64,000 nt of DNA from CAVVSD01 sp963837655 (lineage in GTDB: Bacteria > Actinomycetota > Thermoleophilia > Solirubrobacterales > Solirubrobacteraceae): the NCBI GenBank assembly GCA_963837655.1, contig CAWIOK010000021.1, positions 186,001 through 250,000 on the forward strand. Direction: 5' to 3'. Below, in pieces: positions 26,378-35,620 of this stretch (positions are counted from its first letter, which is position 1; each line of letters opens with the position of its first letter). Below the pieces are notes generated by a model. That model worked only from the letters and a program-made list of their open reading frames with translations, made no database searches and was not told the origin of the DNA. The position numbers were made by a program, and so were the translations under genes.

Positions 26378-27385
26378 TCAGGTGATCGGTTCCGGCTCGG
26401 CCGCAGTCGCCGCCACGTCCGTGGCGTCGTCGCCGGGATCGGCCACGCAGCGGTTGCGCATGATCCCGAGGCCCGTGATCTCCGCCTCCATCACGTCCCC
26501 CGGGCGCAGCCATCGGTTGCCGTGGTGGCCGGCGTTCCCGCCGGGCGAGCCGGTCAGCAGGATGTCGCCGGGGCGCAGCTCGGTGACCGTCGACGCATAC
26601 GCGACGAGGTCCTCGACGCCGTAGATGATGTCGTCGACGAGCTCGTCCTGCATGGCCTCGCCGTTGACCTTCAGCGTCAGCCGCAGCTGCCGGTAGTCCT
26701 CGACGAACTCGCGCGGCACGATGTACGGGCCGGTCGGGAAGAACCCGGGTCGGCCCTTGGACATGAGGAAGTCCGTCATCGAGAAGTTCGGGCGGAACAT
26801 CAGGTCGCGCGTGCTGACGTCGTTGCTGATCGTGTAGCCCGCGACGTGGTCCATGGCGTCCTCGCGCGACACGCGGTGGGCGTGGCGCCCGATGACGATC
26901 GCCAGCTCGAGCTCCCAGTCGTGCTGGGCGCCCGGGCCCCAGAGCACGACGTCGTCGCGCGCGCCCGAGACCGAGCTCGACGGCGCGACGAAGACGAACG
27001 GCATCCCCGACGCAGCGCGGTGGTGGACGAAGTCGGCCGCCTCCTGGCGCAGGACCTCGTCGGGGCGGGTCTCCTGCGGGTCGTTGCGCGCCATGGTGAA
27101 GACGATCTCGGTGAGGTGCTTGCGGTAGTTGGCCCCGGCGCAGAGGAACTGCCCGAGCGGCTGCACGGGCGGAAGCGGATGCAGCGCGTCGAGCGCGACG
27201 GCGTCCTCGTGCGACTCGCCCGCGAGCCCGCGCAGGCGCTCGAGCGACGCGTCCCACGTCGCGAGCATTGCCGCCGTCGTGGCGTCGGACCCGAAGTGGG
27301 GGCGAAGGTCGACGACGCGATCTCCCACGACGAGACCGGGGAACGCCTCCCCGGACCTACCTGCGAACGTGCCTAGTGCGAACAC
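26378..27385 (-). CDS. Fumarylacetoacetase-family hydrolase
   Basis: An intact FAH-family protein of 335 residues. The C-terminal catalytic domain holds the metal site: HDWELELAIVIG with the Glu pair, and TISNDVSTRDL with the Asp. The closing RPGDILLTGSPGG and GDVMEAEITGLG motifs are typical. I chose GTG at 27385 because AGGAG lies 6 bp upstream; an ATG at 27463 would run through the operator region. The likely role is hydrolysis, hydration or decarboxylation of a ring-cleavage product. It is divergent from the extradiol dioxygenase gene and followed by a MetE-like gene. Confidence 0.85.
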   Translation of the reverse strand: MFALGTFAGRSGEAFPGLVVGDRVVDLRPHFGSDATTAAMLATWDASLERLRGLAGESHEDAVALDALHPLPPVQPLGQFLCAGANYRKHLTEIVFTMARNDPQETRPDEVLRQEAADFVHHRAASGMPFVFVAPSSSVSGARDDVVLWGPGAQHDWELELAIVIGRHAHRVSREDAMDHVAGYTISNDVSTRDLMFRPNFSMTDFLMSKGRPGFFPTGPYIVPREFVEDYRQLRLTLKVNGEAMQDELVDDIIYGVEDLVAYASTVTELRPGDILLTGSPGGNAGHHGNRWLRPGDVMEAEITGLGIMRNRCVADPGDDATDVAATAAEPEPIT

Positions 27386-27431
27386 TCGGGTCTCCTGGTC
27401 TGTCCCCACGCCGTGCTCGGCGCGCGCTAAC

Positions 27432-27528
27432 TGTATCCAAACAGCATGATTGCCATGCAACAAAGTCTCTGGACACGTCAGAGGGACGCAGAAGCGCTAC
27501 CTTGCGCCCAAGTTGGGGTTTGGATACA
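27432..27528. promoter_or_regulatory. Paired inverted operator half-sites, FAH / dioxygenase promoters
   Basis: A perfect 10-bp inverted pair: TGTATCCAAA at 27432-27441 and TTTGGATACA at 27519-27528. The first copy is itself a weak dyad (CTGT-ATCCAA-ACAG). They sit 46 bp before the leftward FAH start and 42 bp before the rightward dioxygenase start, one near each promoter, as expected for a repressor acting on both. The core is shared with the site at 38547. Confidence 0.6.
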
Positions 27529-27570
27529 TTGCGCCGCGAGAGGGTCGCGCGGAGAGATCGGAGAGAACTC

Positions 27571-28582
27571 ATGCCGGAACGCCTGCTGACGTCGATCGCC
27601 CATGTCGAGCTGACGACGCCAGATCTCGAAGCGTCCGTGGTCTACGCGCGCGACATCCTGGGCCTCGACGTCGTCGAGGAACATGGCGACTCGGTCTACC
27701 TGCGCTGCTGGGGCGACTACTACCGTTACAGCCTCGTCCTCACTGCTGCCGCCGAGCCCGGGCTCGGCCATGCCTCCTGGCGCGCGGAGGGCCCGGAGCA
27801 GATGGAGGAGGCGATCCGCCGCGTCGAGGCGGGCGGGATCAAGGGCGAGTGGCTCGAGGCCTCCGTCGGCCACGGCCGCGCGTACCGGTTCACCGGTCCC
27901 GCCGGTCACCAGCACGAGATCTTCTGGGACGTCGAGCGCGCCGTCGCGCCTCCCGGTGAGGAGTCGACGTACCCCGAGCGCCCGCAGCGCGCCCCGTCGC
28001 GCGGTATCGGCGTCCGCATCCTCGACCACGTGACGGTCACCGCACCAGAGGTCCAGGCGTTCGCGAACTGGACGCGCGAGAGCTTCGGCTCGCGGATCAT
28101 GGCCGCGGTCGAGCCCGTGCCAGGCGCGCCGTGGGTCTTCTGCGTGACGACGAACAACGAGAAGGCCGCACGACTGGGGCGTCATCCAGGACTTCGAGGG
28201 CAAGACCGGGCGCATGCACCACGTGGCGTGGTGGGTGGAGACGAACCACGACCTCACGCAGGGCGCGAAGTTCATCATCGAGCACGGCCACGTCATCGAC
28301 CAGGGGCCCGGGCAGCACGGTATCGGCGAGCAGAACTACCTGTACTTCCGCGACCCCGCGGGCCTGCGCTACGAGCTGAACTCCGGCGGCTACCGCAACT
28401 ACGTGCCCGACTGGGAGACGATCATCTGGCGCCCGGAGCAGGGCTCCAACAACACGTTCCGCACCGAGATCGGGATGCCGGCGGTGAGCATGGTGAACAT
28501 GCCGCCCGGCGTCGCGGGGACCGGCCAGGGCGTCATGGACACATCGGGCGACTCGGCCGAGGCCGCGCTCGCGCGCTCCTGA
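27571..28582 (+). pseudogene. Extradiol ring-cleavage dioxygenase (VOC family), one frameshift
   Basis: A two-domain vicinal-oxygen-chelate protein of about 337 residues, like catechol 2,3-dioxygenases. The N-terminal domain begins with SIAHVELTTPDLEASVVYAR. The C-terminal catalytic domain starts at LDHVTVTAPE and has the iron ligand pattern His (LDHV), His (MHHVAWW) and Glu (LRYELNSGG). One extra base near 28166 breaks the frame between NNEKA and HDWGVIQDFEG. The reaction would be oxygen-dependent meta cleavage of a catechol-type substrate. It is the first gene of the rightward catabolic operon. Confidence 0.85.
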
Positions 28583-28593
28583 GAGGACGATCG

Positions 28594-29763
28594 ATGAGCA
28601 CGACCCAGGACGTGACGCTCGACGAGCTGATCGGGCGCGCCGAGGCGCTGCTGCCCGCGATCGCCGATCGCGCGCTGCAGACCGAGCGCGACCGCCGGAT
28701 CCCGCAGGAGACGCTGGACGAGATCGTGGCGGCAGGGCTCAACCGGATCCTCCATCCCGGTCCGCTACGGCGGCTACGGGCTCGACTACGACGCCTTCTT
28801 CGAGATCTCGTGGCGCCTCTCGTCGGCGTGCGGCTCGACCGGCTGGGTGTACTCGGTGGCGTCCGTGCACCACTGGCAGCTCGGCCTCTCGCCGGAGCAG
28901 GCGCAGGAGGACTACTTCGCGGGCGGAGACGTGTGGTCGTGCTCGGCGTTCAACCCGCGGGGCGCAGAAGCTCGAGCCGGTCGACGGCGGCTACCAGCTC
29001 GCCGGTCGCTGGCAGTACTCCAGCGGCTGCCTGCACGCCGACTGGGCGCTGCTCGGCGCGTTCATCCCGGAGTCGCCGGCACCGGTCCTGCTCCTGGTCC
29101 CGCGGACCGACTTCCGCATCGAGGACACCTGGCACGTGTCGGGCCTGAAGGGCACGGGGAGCAACGACGTCGTCATCGACGACCCGGTCTTCGTGCCCGG
29201 CTACCGGATGGTCCCGTGGAGCGGCGCCAACCCCGAGGCCGTGGCCGCTCACGGCCGCGGCTCCTACGGCGCGCCCGTTCCGTCGCTCATCCCCTGGTCG
29301 CTCGTCACGCCGGTCATCGGCATGGCCCAGGGCATGCTCAACGCCTACGAGGCAGCACACGCGGTCCAAGGTGAGCTCGTTCATGGGCCAGGACGTCTCC
29401 AAGATGGTCGGCCCGCAGATGCGCGTCGCCGAGGCAGCCGCGGCGGTCGACACGGCGCGCAAGATCGCGCGGGCCAACATCCGCGAGGTCATCGATCGCG
29501 GCGCGGCCGCAGACCCCTTCACCGACGAGGACCGCGTCCGGATGCGGCGCGACCACGCCTACGCGGCGAACCTCGCCTACGACGCGACGATGATGCTGGC
29601 ACGCGCCGGCGGCGCATCGTCGCTGTTCGAGACCAGCCCGCTCCAGCGCTTCATGCGCGACACCCACGCCGGCTCGATGCAGATCGTCGCCAACTGGGAC
29701 GAGCAGGCCGAGGCGTACGGACGCGTCCGGATGGGGCTTGAGCCGAACAGCCAGATGTGGTGA
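28594..29763 (+). pseudogene. HsaA-like flavin hydroxylase (acyl-CoA dehydrogenase fold), frameshifted
   Basis: About 388 residues of the acyl-CoA-dehydrogenase-fold, FMN/FADH2-dependent monooxygenases such as HsaA or p-hydroxyphenylacetate hydroxylase. Signs are RLSSACGSTGWVYSVASVHH near residue 75, the GLKGTGSNDVVIDD motif, and a helical C-terminal domain ending in RFMRDTHAGSMQIVANWD. Extra G residues break the frame near 28760, 28963 and 29364. Such enzymes need a separate flavin reductase, which is not in the window. The role would be ortho-hydroxylation of a phenol ahead of meta cleavage. The stop overlaps the next ATG (TGATG). Confidence 0.8.
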
Positions 29764-30534
29764 TGCGGATCGTCGACCTCTCGATCGCGCTGTCCGACGA
29801 CGTCCCGGCCGACCCGCCGTACATGAAGCCGGCGATCGAGTACGTGGGGCACGACGAGGGGGCGGAGCAGATCTCCAACGCGTTCCCGGGCCTGCAGCCC
29901 GGTCAGCTGCCCGAGGGGAAGGGGTGGGCGATGGAGCGCGTGCAGATCTCCACCCACAACGGGACGCACATGGACGCGCCGTGGCACTACCACCCGACGA
30001 TGGACGGCGGCAGCGCGGGCGACCACGATCGACGAGATCCCGCTCGACTGGTGCATGCGCCCGGGGGTGCGGCTCGACTTCCGCGAGCTGCCCGACGGCT
30101 ACGTCGCGACGCCGGACGACATCGACCGCGAGCTGGCCCGCATCGGCCACGAGCTGCAGCCGCTGGACATCGTCGTGTGCGCGACGCGCGCGGGGGCACG
30201 CTTCGGCCAGGAGGACTACATCCACAGCGGCTGCGGCTTCGGGCGCGACGCGACGCTGCACCTCGTGGAGCAGGGCGTGCGGATCGTCGGGACCGACGGC
30301 TGGAGCTGGGACGCGCCGTTCAGCGCGACCCTCGAGCGCTTCCGGCGCGACGGCGACCCGTCGATCATCTGGGAGGGCCACAAGGCCGGCCGCGAGCGCG
30401 GCTACTGCCAGCTCGAGAAGCTCCACAACCTCCAGACGCTGCCGGACGACGGCTTCACGGTCGTCTGCTTCCCCGTGAAGATCGCGCGCGCCTCCGCCGG
30501 CTGGACGCGGGCCGTCGCGCTCGTCGACGACTGA
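29763..30534 (+). pseudogene. Second cyclase-family hydrolase, one frameshift
   Basis: About 257 residues of the metal-dependent cyclase/formamidase family. The metal motif is STHNGTHMDAPWHYH near residue 67, and EGHKAGRERGYCQLEKL is a typical C-terminal block. One extra base near 30021 splits the frame between GGSAG and TTIDEIPLDW. It is translationally coupled to the upstream hydroxylase (TGATG) and 10 bp from the next gene. A role in opening a lactone or amide intermediate is inferred from family and context. Confidence 0.8.
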
Positions 30535-30544
30535 GGAGGACGGG

Positions 30545-31671
30545 ATGGCCGCGGCCAGGACGGCGTTGGTCGTCGGCGCAGGGATCGCCGGCATGACCGC
30601 CGCGGGCGAGCTCGCGCGCGCGGGTATCGAGGTCGACCTCATCGAGCGCGAGCCCGAGCCGGTGTTCCGCGGGATCGGCATCCTGCTGCTCCCGCCCGCC
30701 GTGCGCTCGATGGAGATGCTCGGCCTGGCCGGCGCGTGCCTGGAGCGCGGGTTCCCGCAGGTCGACTCGGCGGTCTTCCTCGCCGACGGGACGCTGCTCG
30801 CGCGCACGCCGATGGTCGGCCTCGCGGACGGCGACCTCCCGCCGGCGATCGGCATCGCGCGGTCCGCGTTCGGCGACGTCCTGCGCGAGCGCGCCGAGGC
30901 GGGAGGGGTGCGGCTGCGCTGCGGCGCTGACCGTCGAGGCGCTCGACGAGTCCGGCGACGTCCGGTTCAGCGACGGCAGCACCGGCCGCTACGACGTCGT
31001 CGTCGGCGCCGACGGGCTGCGGTCGAGCGTGCGGGCGGCGGTGTTCCCCGAGCAGCCCGAGCCGATGTTCATCGGCCAGAGCGTGTGGCGGGTGCTCGTC
31101 GGGACGCGCCCGGAGGAGGTCCACGGGCAGATGCTCTTCCTCGGCGCGCGGACCCGCGCGGGCTTCAACGCCATCCGCGAGGACGACATGTACCTCTACT
31201 GCGTGCACGCGACCGCCGAGGACGACGTCCCGCTCGACCGCGCGGAGTCGCACGCGCGGCTCATGGACCTGCTCGACGAGTACGGCGGGCTCGTGGCCGA
31301 GGTCCGGGACCGCTTCACGCCGGACCGCCCGCTGCACTACGGCCCGCTCTACACGACCTTCGTGGAGGGCCCGTGGCATCGCGGCAACGTCGTCCTCATC
31401 GGCGACGCCGCGCACGCGACGCCGCCGCACCTGGCCAGCGGCGCCGGCATCGCGATCGAGGACGCGATCGTGCTCGCCCGGTGCCTGCGCGACGAGGCGA
31501 CGGTCCCCGACGCGTTCGAGGCGTTCATGGACCGCCGCTACGAGCGCTGCCGGATGGTCATCGAGAACTCGCGCACCCTGGCGCGCTGGGACCTCGATCC
31601 CGATGCGCCGGGCGGTCGAGGCCGCCGCGCTCACGACCGACACCTGGGCCGCGCTGGCCCAGCCGATCTAG
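30545..31671 (+). pseudogene. FAD-dependent aromatic hydroxylase (group A), two frameshifts
   Basis: About 375 residues of the p-hydroxybenzoate-hydroxylase class. The dinucleotide-binding VVGAGIAGMTAAGELARAG is at the start, GADGLRSSVR is the DG motif, and GDAAHATPPHLASGAGIAIE is the second FAD motif. Extra bases near 30928 and 31611 change frame, after which a natural C-terminus (TWAALAQPI-stop) follows. A good ribosome-binding site (GAGGA) precedes the ATG. It is the last gene of the rightward operon and overlaps the 3' end of the convergent DUF849 gene by 41 bp. Confidence 0.8.
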
Positions 31672-32605
31672 CCGTCGGGATCTTCGTCGCGTCCGGGCCC
31701 TTGAGCGCGAGCATCTCGCGCGCCTCGTCCGGCGTCGCGACCTCGAGCGACAGCTCGCCGAGGATGCGGATGATCTTCTCCACCTGCTCGGCGTTGCTCG
31801 CCGCGAGCTTCCCGCGCGACAGGTAGAGGCTGTCCTCCAGGCCGACGCGCACGTTGCCGCCCATGATCGCCCCGATGGTGACGAGGTTGGTCTGGTGGCG
31901 CCCGGCGCCGAGGACCGACCAGCGGAAGGCGTCGCCGAACAGGCGCTCGGCCGTGTTCTTCATGTGCAGGAGGTTCTCGACGTCCGGGCCGATGCCGCCG
32001 AGGATCCCGAAGACGAACTGCACGAACAGCGGCGGCTTCACCAGGCCGCGGTCGAGGAAGTGCGCGAGCGTGTAGAGCTGGCCGACGTCGTAGCACTCGA
32101 ACTCGAAGCGGGTGCCCTGCTCGCTCATCGTCGCCACGATCGTCTCGATGTCCTTGAAGGTGTTGCGGAAGATGTAGTCCCGCGTCATCTCGAGGTACGC
32201 CGGCTCCCAGTCGTTCTTGAACTCCTTGATCCCGGCGGCCATGCCGAAGATCGCGAAGTTCATGCTGCCCATGTTCAGCGAGCACAGCTCGGGCGAGAAC
32301 CGCCGCGCGGCAGCCGTGCGCTCGTCGAGCGACATGCCGTGCCCGCCGCCGGTCGTGATGTTGATGACGGCGTCGCAGCGCGAGCGGATCTCGGGCAGGA
32401 ACTGCGCGAACACGTCGGGGTCGGGACTCGGGCGCCCGGTCTCCGGGTCGCGCGCGTGGAGATGCAGGATCGTCGCGCCGGCCTCCGCCGCGCCGATCGC
32501 CTGCTCGGCGATCTGACTCGGGGTCACGGGAAGGTGGTCGGACTGCGAGGGGACGTGGATCGACCCCGTGATCGCACAGCTCACGATCACCTTGCGTGAC
32601 GGCAT
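31631..32605 (-). CDS. Beta-keto acid cleavage enzyme (BKACE, DUF849)
   Basis: A 324-residue TIM-barrel zinc enzyme of the BKACE family. Family members exchange the acyl part of a beta-keto acid with acetyl-CoA, giving acetoacetate and a new acyl-CoA. The zinc-site motif LHLHARDPETGRPSPD (H48, H50) is present, as are NITTGGGHGMSLDER and the C-terminal NLVTIGAIMGGNVRVGLED. The gene is intact. The last dozen residues (Arg/Pro/Ser-rich) look unusual and overlap the opposite gene, so the true end could be earlier if an indel lies there. It is the first enzyme of a leftward unit after the amidohydrolase, and would yield central metabolites. Confidence 0.85.
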   Translation of the reverse strand: MPSRKVIVSCAITGSIHVPSQSDHLPVTPSQIAEQAIGAAEAGATILHLHARDPETGRPSPDPDVFAQFLPEIRSRCDAVINITTGGGHGMSLDERTAAARRFSPELCSLNMGSMNFAIFGMAAGIKEFKNDWEPAYLEMTRDYIFRNTFKDIETIVATMSEQGTRFEFECYDVGQLYTLAHFLDRGLVKPPLFVQFVFGILGGIGPDVENLLHMKNTAERLFGDAFRWSVLGAGRHQTNLVTIGAIMGGNVRVGLEDSLYLSRGKLAASNAEQVEKIIRILGELSLEVATPDEAREMLALKGPDATKIPTARSAGPARPRCRS

Positions 32606-32624
32606 GCTTCCTCTCCGGTGGCTC

Positions 32625-33645
32625 TCACGACTGGATGACGCCGAGGCCCTCGTCGACGCACGTCAGGCCCAGCAGCCCGGCAATCGTGCCACCGACGACC
32701 ATCTCGACGTCGGCAGGCTCGAGCGCGCGGCAGCGCTCGACGAACCCGACCGGATCGGTGTCGCCGACGGGCCAGTCGCTGCCCATGACCAGCCGGTCCG
32801 CGCCCACGCGGGCCACGAGCGCCTCGAGCATCGCCGGCTCGTAGAGGCACGTGTCGTAGTGCAGGTCGCGCAGGTACTCGCTGGGTCGGCGCGAGATGTT
32901 CACCGCGCTGTGCGGGTGCGCCTTGACGTTGCGATCCAGGCGCCCGAAGTAGTGCGGCAGGTAGCCGCCGCCGTGCGCGACGACGACCTTCATGCCGGGA
33001 CGCTGCTCGAGGACGCCCTCGTAGATGAGCGAGGCGATGAACTTGGCCTCCTCGATCGGCTGGCCGACCGAGTTCCACATGGAGTACTGCTGGAACCAGA
33101 GGTCCCGCGTGCCGTCGGGGTGCATGAACGCGACGAGGTCGCGCTCGGCGACGGCGTCCCAGACCCAGTGGTAGGAGGGATCGCTCAGGTAGGTCCCGTG
33201 GACGGCGGCCGGGAGCTGCAGGACGCGCATGCCGAGCTCGCCGGTGCAGCGATCCAGCTCGCGCACGCTGGCGTCGTGGCTCTGCAGCGGGAGGGTGAAG
33301 CTGCCGACGATCCGCGTGGGGTGCTCGGACGACCCAGCGCGCGATCTCGTCGTTGACGCGGCTGTTGATCTCGTCCTCGACGGCGGGCTCGGCCCAGGAC
33401 GTGCCCTGCATGACCGTCATGTTCGACACGACCTCGGCATCGAGGCCGAGCCGGTCGAGCATCTCGATGTGCGTGGCCGGGTCGAAGCCGGCGCGCTCGG
33501 CCATCTCCTGCGCGCTGCCGGGCGCCGCGGGCGGCATCTGGCGGGCGCCGAAGGCGGTGACGACGCTGTGCGGGACGCCGGCGGCGGCCGCCTGGCGCTC
33601 CATCATGTGCGCGTGCACATCGATCCGTGGGGTGCGCTGTGTCAT
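32625..33645 (-). pseudogene. Second amidohydrolase (ACMSD-like), one frameshift
   Basis: About 340 residues of the amidohydrolase-2 family. The N-terminal metal motif DVHAHMM, the central VVVAHGGGYLPHYFGRLDR and the C-terminal MGSDWPVGD with the catalytic Asp are all present. An extra base near 33330 separates EIARWV from SEHPTRIVGSF. The ATG at 33645 overlaps the stop of the upstream permease gene (ATGA). It thus appears cotranscribed with the ABC transporter. Decarboxylation or hydrolysis of a pathway acid is the likely role. Confidence 0.8.
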
Positions 33646-34655
33646 ACCCGGTCTCGGAGTCGTGTCTCGCGGCCGTAGGCCAGAGCCGCGACGAGGATGA
33701 TGACTCCGAAGAGGATCTGCTGGACGGCGGCGCTGTAGCCCTTGGCCAGCAGGACGGTGTTGATGACCGTGAGCATGATCGCGCCGATGACGGTGCGCCA
33801 GTAGTCGCCGCGCGCGCCGACGATCGACGTGCCGCCGACGATCACCGCGGTGAGGCTCGTGAACAGGTAGGGGGTGCCGATGCCCGTGTCGCCCGAGCCG
33901 CTGAAGCCGGTCAGCAGGACGCCGGTCACCGCAGCCCCGACCGCGCTGAGCGCGAACGCCGCGATGACGACGCTCCGGGTCCGGACCAGCGCGAGCTCGG
34001 CCGCGCGCGGGTTGGCGCCGGTGAGGTAGACGCGGCGCCCGGCGACGGTGCGGCGCAGGATCACCCCGGCGATGATCGCGATCACGAGCCAGAGGACGAT
34101 GAGCGGCGGCACGGAGACGCCGACCGTCTTCGTGATGACGGTCGCGAAGCGCGTCAGCCACTCCGGCGCGGTCCCGGTGATGCCGCCGCGCGCCATGACG
34201 TCGATGGCGCCGAGGAGCACGAAGCCCATCCCCAGGGTCACGACGATCGACTGGACGCGGAAGTGGTGGACGATGAGCCCGCTCAGCCCGCCCATGACGA
34301 TCGATGCGGCGACGATGACGGCGAGCGCCGGGACGAAGCCCCAGCCGTTCTGCCCCACGAGGATCGCGGTCGCGACGTTCCCGAGGCCGATGAACCCGGG
34401 GACCGAGAGGTCGAGGTGGCCCAGGAGGACGAGCACCGTCTGCCCCAGCGCGGCGAGCCCGAGGAACGAGGCCAGCAGCAGCATCGACTTGATGCTCGTC
34501 GCGGAGCTGAACCCGTCGAGCGTCACCGCCCCGTAGACGAAGATCGCGATGAGGATCGCGAGCTGCACGATCGGCGTGTCCCGGGCCAGGCGGATCGCGG
34601 TTGCTCGCGCGCGCGAGGGCCCGCGCTCCGGGGTGGGTTCGGCGACGACGCTCAT
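33642..34655 (-). CDS. ABC transporter permease, RbsC type
   Basis: A 337-residue inner-membrane permease with about ten helices, of the carbohydrate-uptake (CUT2/RbsC) class. The segment GHLDLSVPGFIGLGNV is the typical G-x-x-D-L-S motif, and GGTSIVGARGDYWRTVIGA the C-terminal signature. The N-terminal 30 residues are hydrophilic. The ATG at 34655 overlaps the preceding permease stop by 4 bp. It is the second of two permeases served by one ATPase and a lipoprotein binding protein. The frame is intact. Confidence 0.88.
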   Translation of the reverse strand: MSVVAEPTPERGPSRARATAIRLARDTPIVQLAILIAIFVYGAVTLDGFSSATSIKSMLLLASFLGLAALGQTVLVLLGHLDLSVPGFIGLGNVATAILVGQNGWGFVPALAVIVAASIVMGGLSGLIVHHFRVQSIVVTLGMGFVLLGAIDVMARGGITGTAPEWLTRFATVITKTVGVSVPPLIVLWLVIAIIAGVILRRTVAGRRVYLTGANPRAAELALVRTRSVVIAAFALSAVGAAVTGVLLTGFSGSGDTGIGTPYLFTSLTAVIVGGTSIVGARGDYWRTVIGAIMLTVINTVLLAKGYSAAVQQILFGVIILVAALAYGRETRLRDRV

Positions 34656-35620
34656 CGCGCCGGACCCACCAGTCGCCGTGGCCGCAGCTGCGAGCTGAGG
34701 ATGACCGCTCCGATCAGCACGCAGCCGTAGACGACGTCGAGCCACTGGGCGGAGACCTCCAGGCCGGACAGGAGGTTCTGGATGAGGAAGATGCACGTCG
34801 CGCCCAGGAGCGCGCCGACGAGACCGCCGCGCCCGCCCCCGACGGGGGTGCCGCCCAGGGACACGGCTGCGATCGCGATGAGCGTGTACTGGAGGCCGAG
34901 CGAGGAGTCCGCCGACCGGATGATCCCCGTGAGCGCCAGGCCGGCGATCGCCGCGAACATCCCGCCGAGCGCGTAGGCGGCGATCCGGACGGCAGGGACG
35001 TTGATGCCCGTCGCGAACGCCGTCGGGGCGTCCCCTCCGACGGAGAACATCGCCCGGACGAACGGCGTGCGTCGCAGGCCCAGCCAGACGAGCAGCGGCA
35101 CCGCCATCGTGATGAGCGCGCCGGGGATCGGCCCGACCTTGCCGCCCAGGTGGGCGGTCCAGTTCCCGGGCGACTGCTTCGGGATCAGCAGGATCTCCTG
35201 CGCGACGCCGGTGAGGACGAACAGCCCACAGAGGCCGACGATGATCGCCGGCAGGCGGACGTAGGAGATCAGCGCGCCGCTGGCCGCGCCGACCGCGGCA
35301 CCCATCGCGAGCAGGATCGGCACGGAGACCGCGCCGCCCAGCCCGTGGGGGATGAGGACGGCGACGAGGATGACGTTCGTCAGGCTCAGCAGCGGCCCGA
35401 CCGACAGATCCAGGCCGCCGGTCACGACCGACGGGGCCGTCGCCATCGCGATGATCGCGAACGGCGCGAGGTCGGCGAGCGTCTCGGGCAGCGCGGAGCC
35501 AGAGACGAAGCTCGCCTGCACGATGAGGTTCGCCACGAACAGCGCGACGGCGAGGATCGCGGCGAACATGAACGAGCGCGTCTGCAGCAGCGCCAGCGCA
35601 CGGTCACGCATCGCGCTCAC
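34652..35620 (-). CDS. ABC transporter permease, RbsC type
   Basis: A 322-residue permease of the same class as its neighbour, with about ten helices. It carries TGGLDLSVGPLLSLTNV and GGTPVGGGRGGLVGALLGA signatures. The start is ATG 35620 or ATG 35611; both lie within or close to the end of the ATPase gene, consistent with coupling. The two permeases are divergent in sequence and probably form a heterodimer. The frame is intact. Confidence 0.88.
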   Translation of the reverse strand: MSAMRDRALALLQTRSFMFAAILAVALFVANLIVQASFVSGSALPETLADLAPFAIIAMATAPSVVTGGLDLSVGPLLSLTNVILVAVLIPHGLGGAVSVPILLAMGAAVGAASGALISYVRLPAIIVGLCGLFVLTGVAQEILLIPKQSPGNWTAHLGGKVGPIPGALITMAVPLLVWLGLRRTPFVRAMFSVGGDAPTAFATGINVPAVRIAAYALGGMFAAIAGLALTGIIRSADSSLGLQYTLIAIAAVSLGGTPVGGGRGGLVGALLGATCIFLIQNLLSGLEVSAQWLDVVYGCVLIGAVILSSQLRPRRLVGPAR

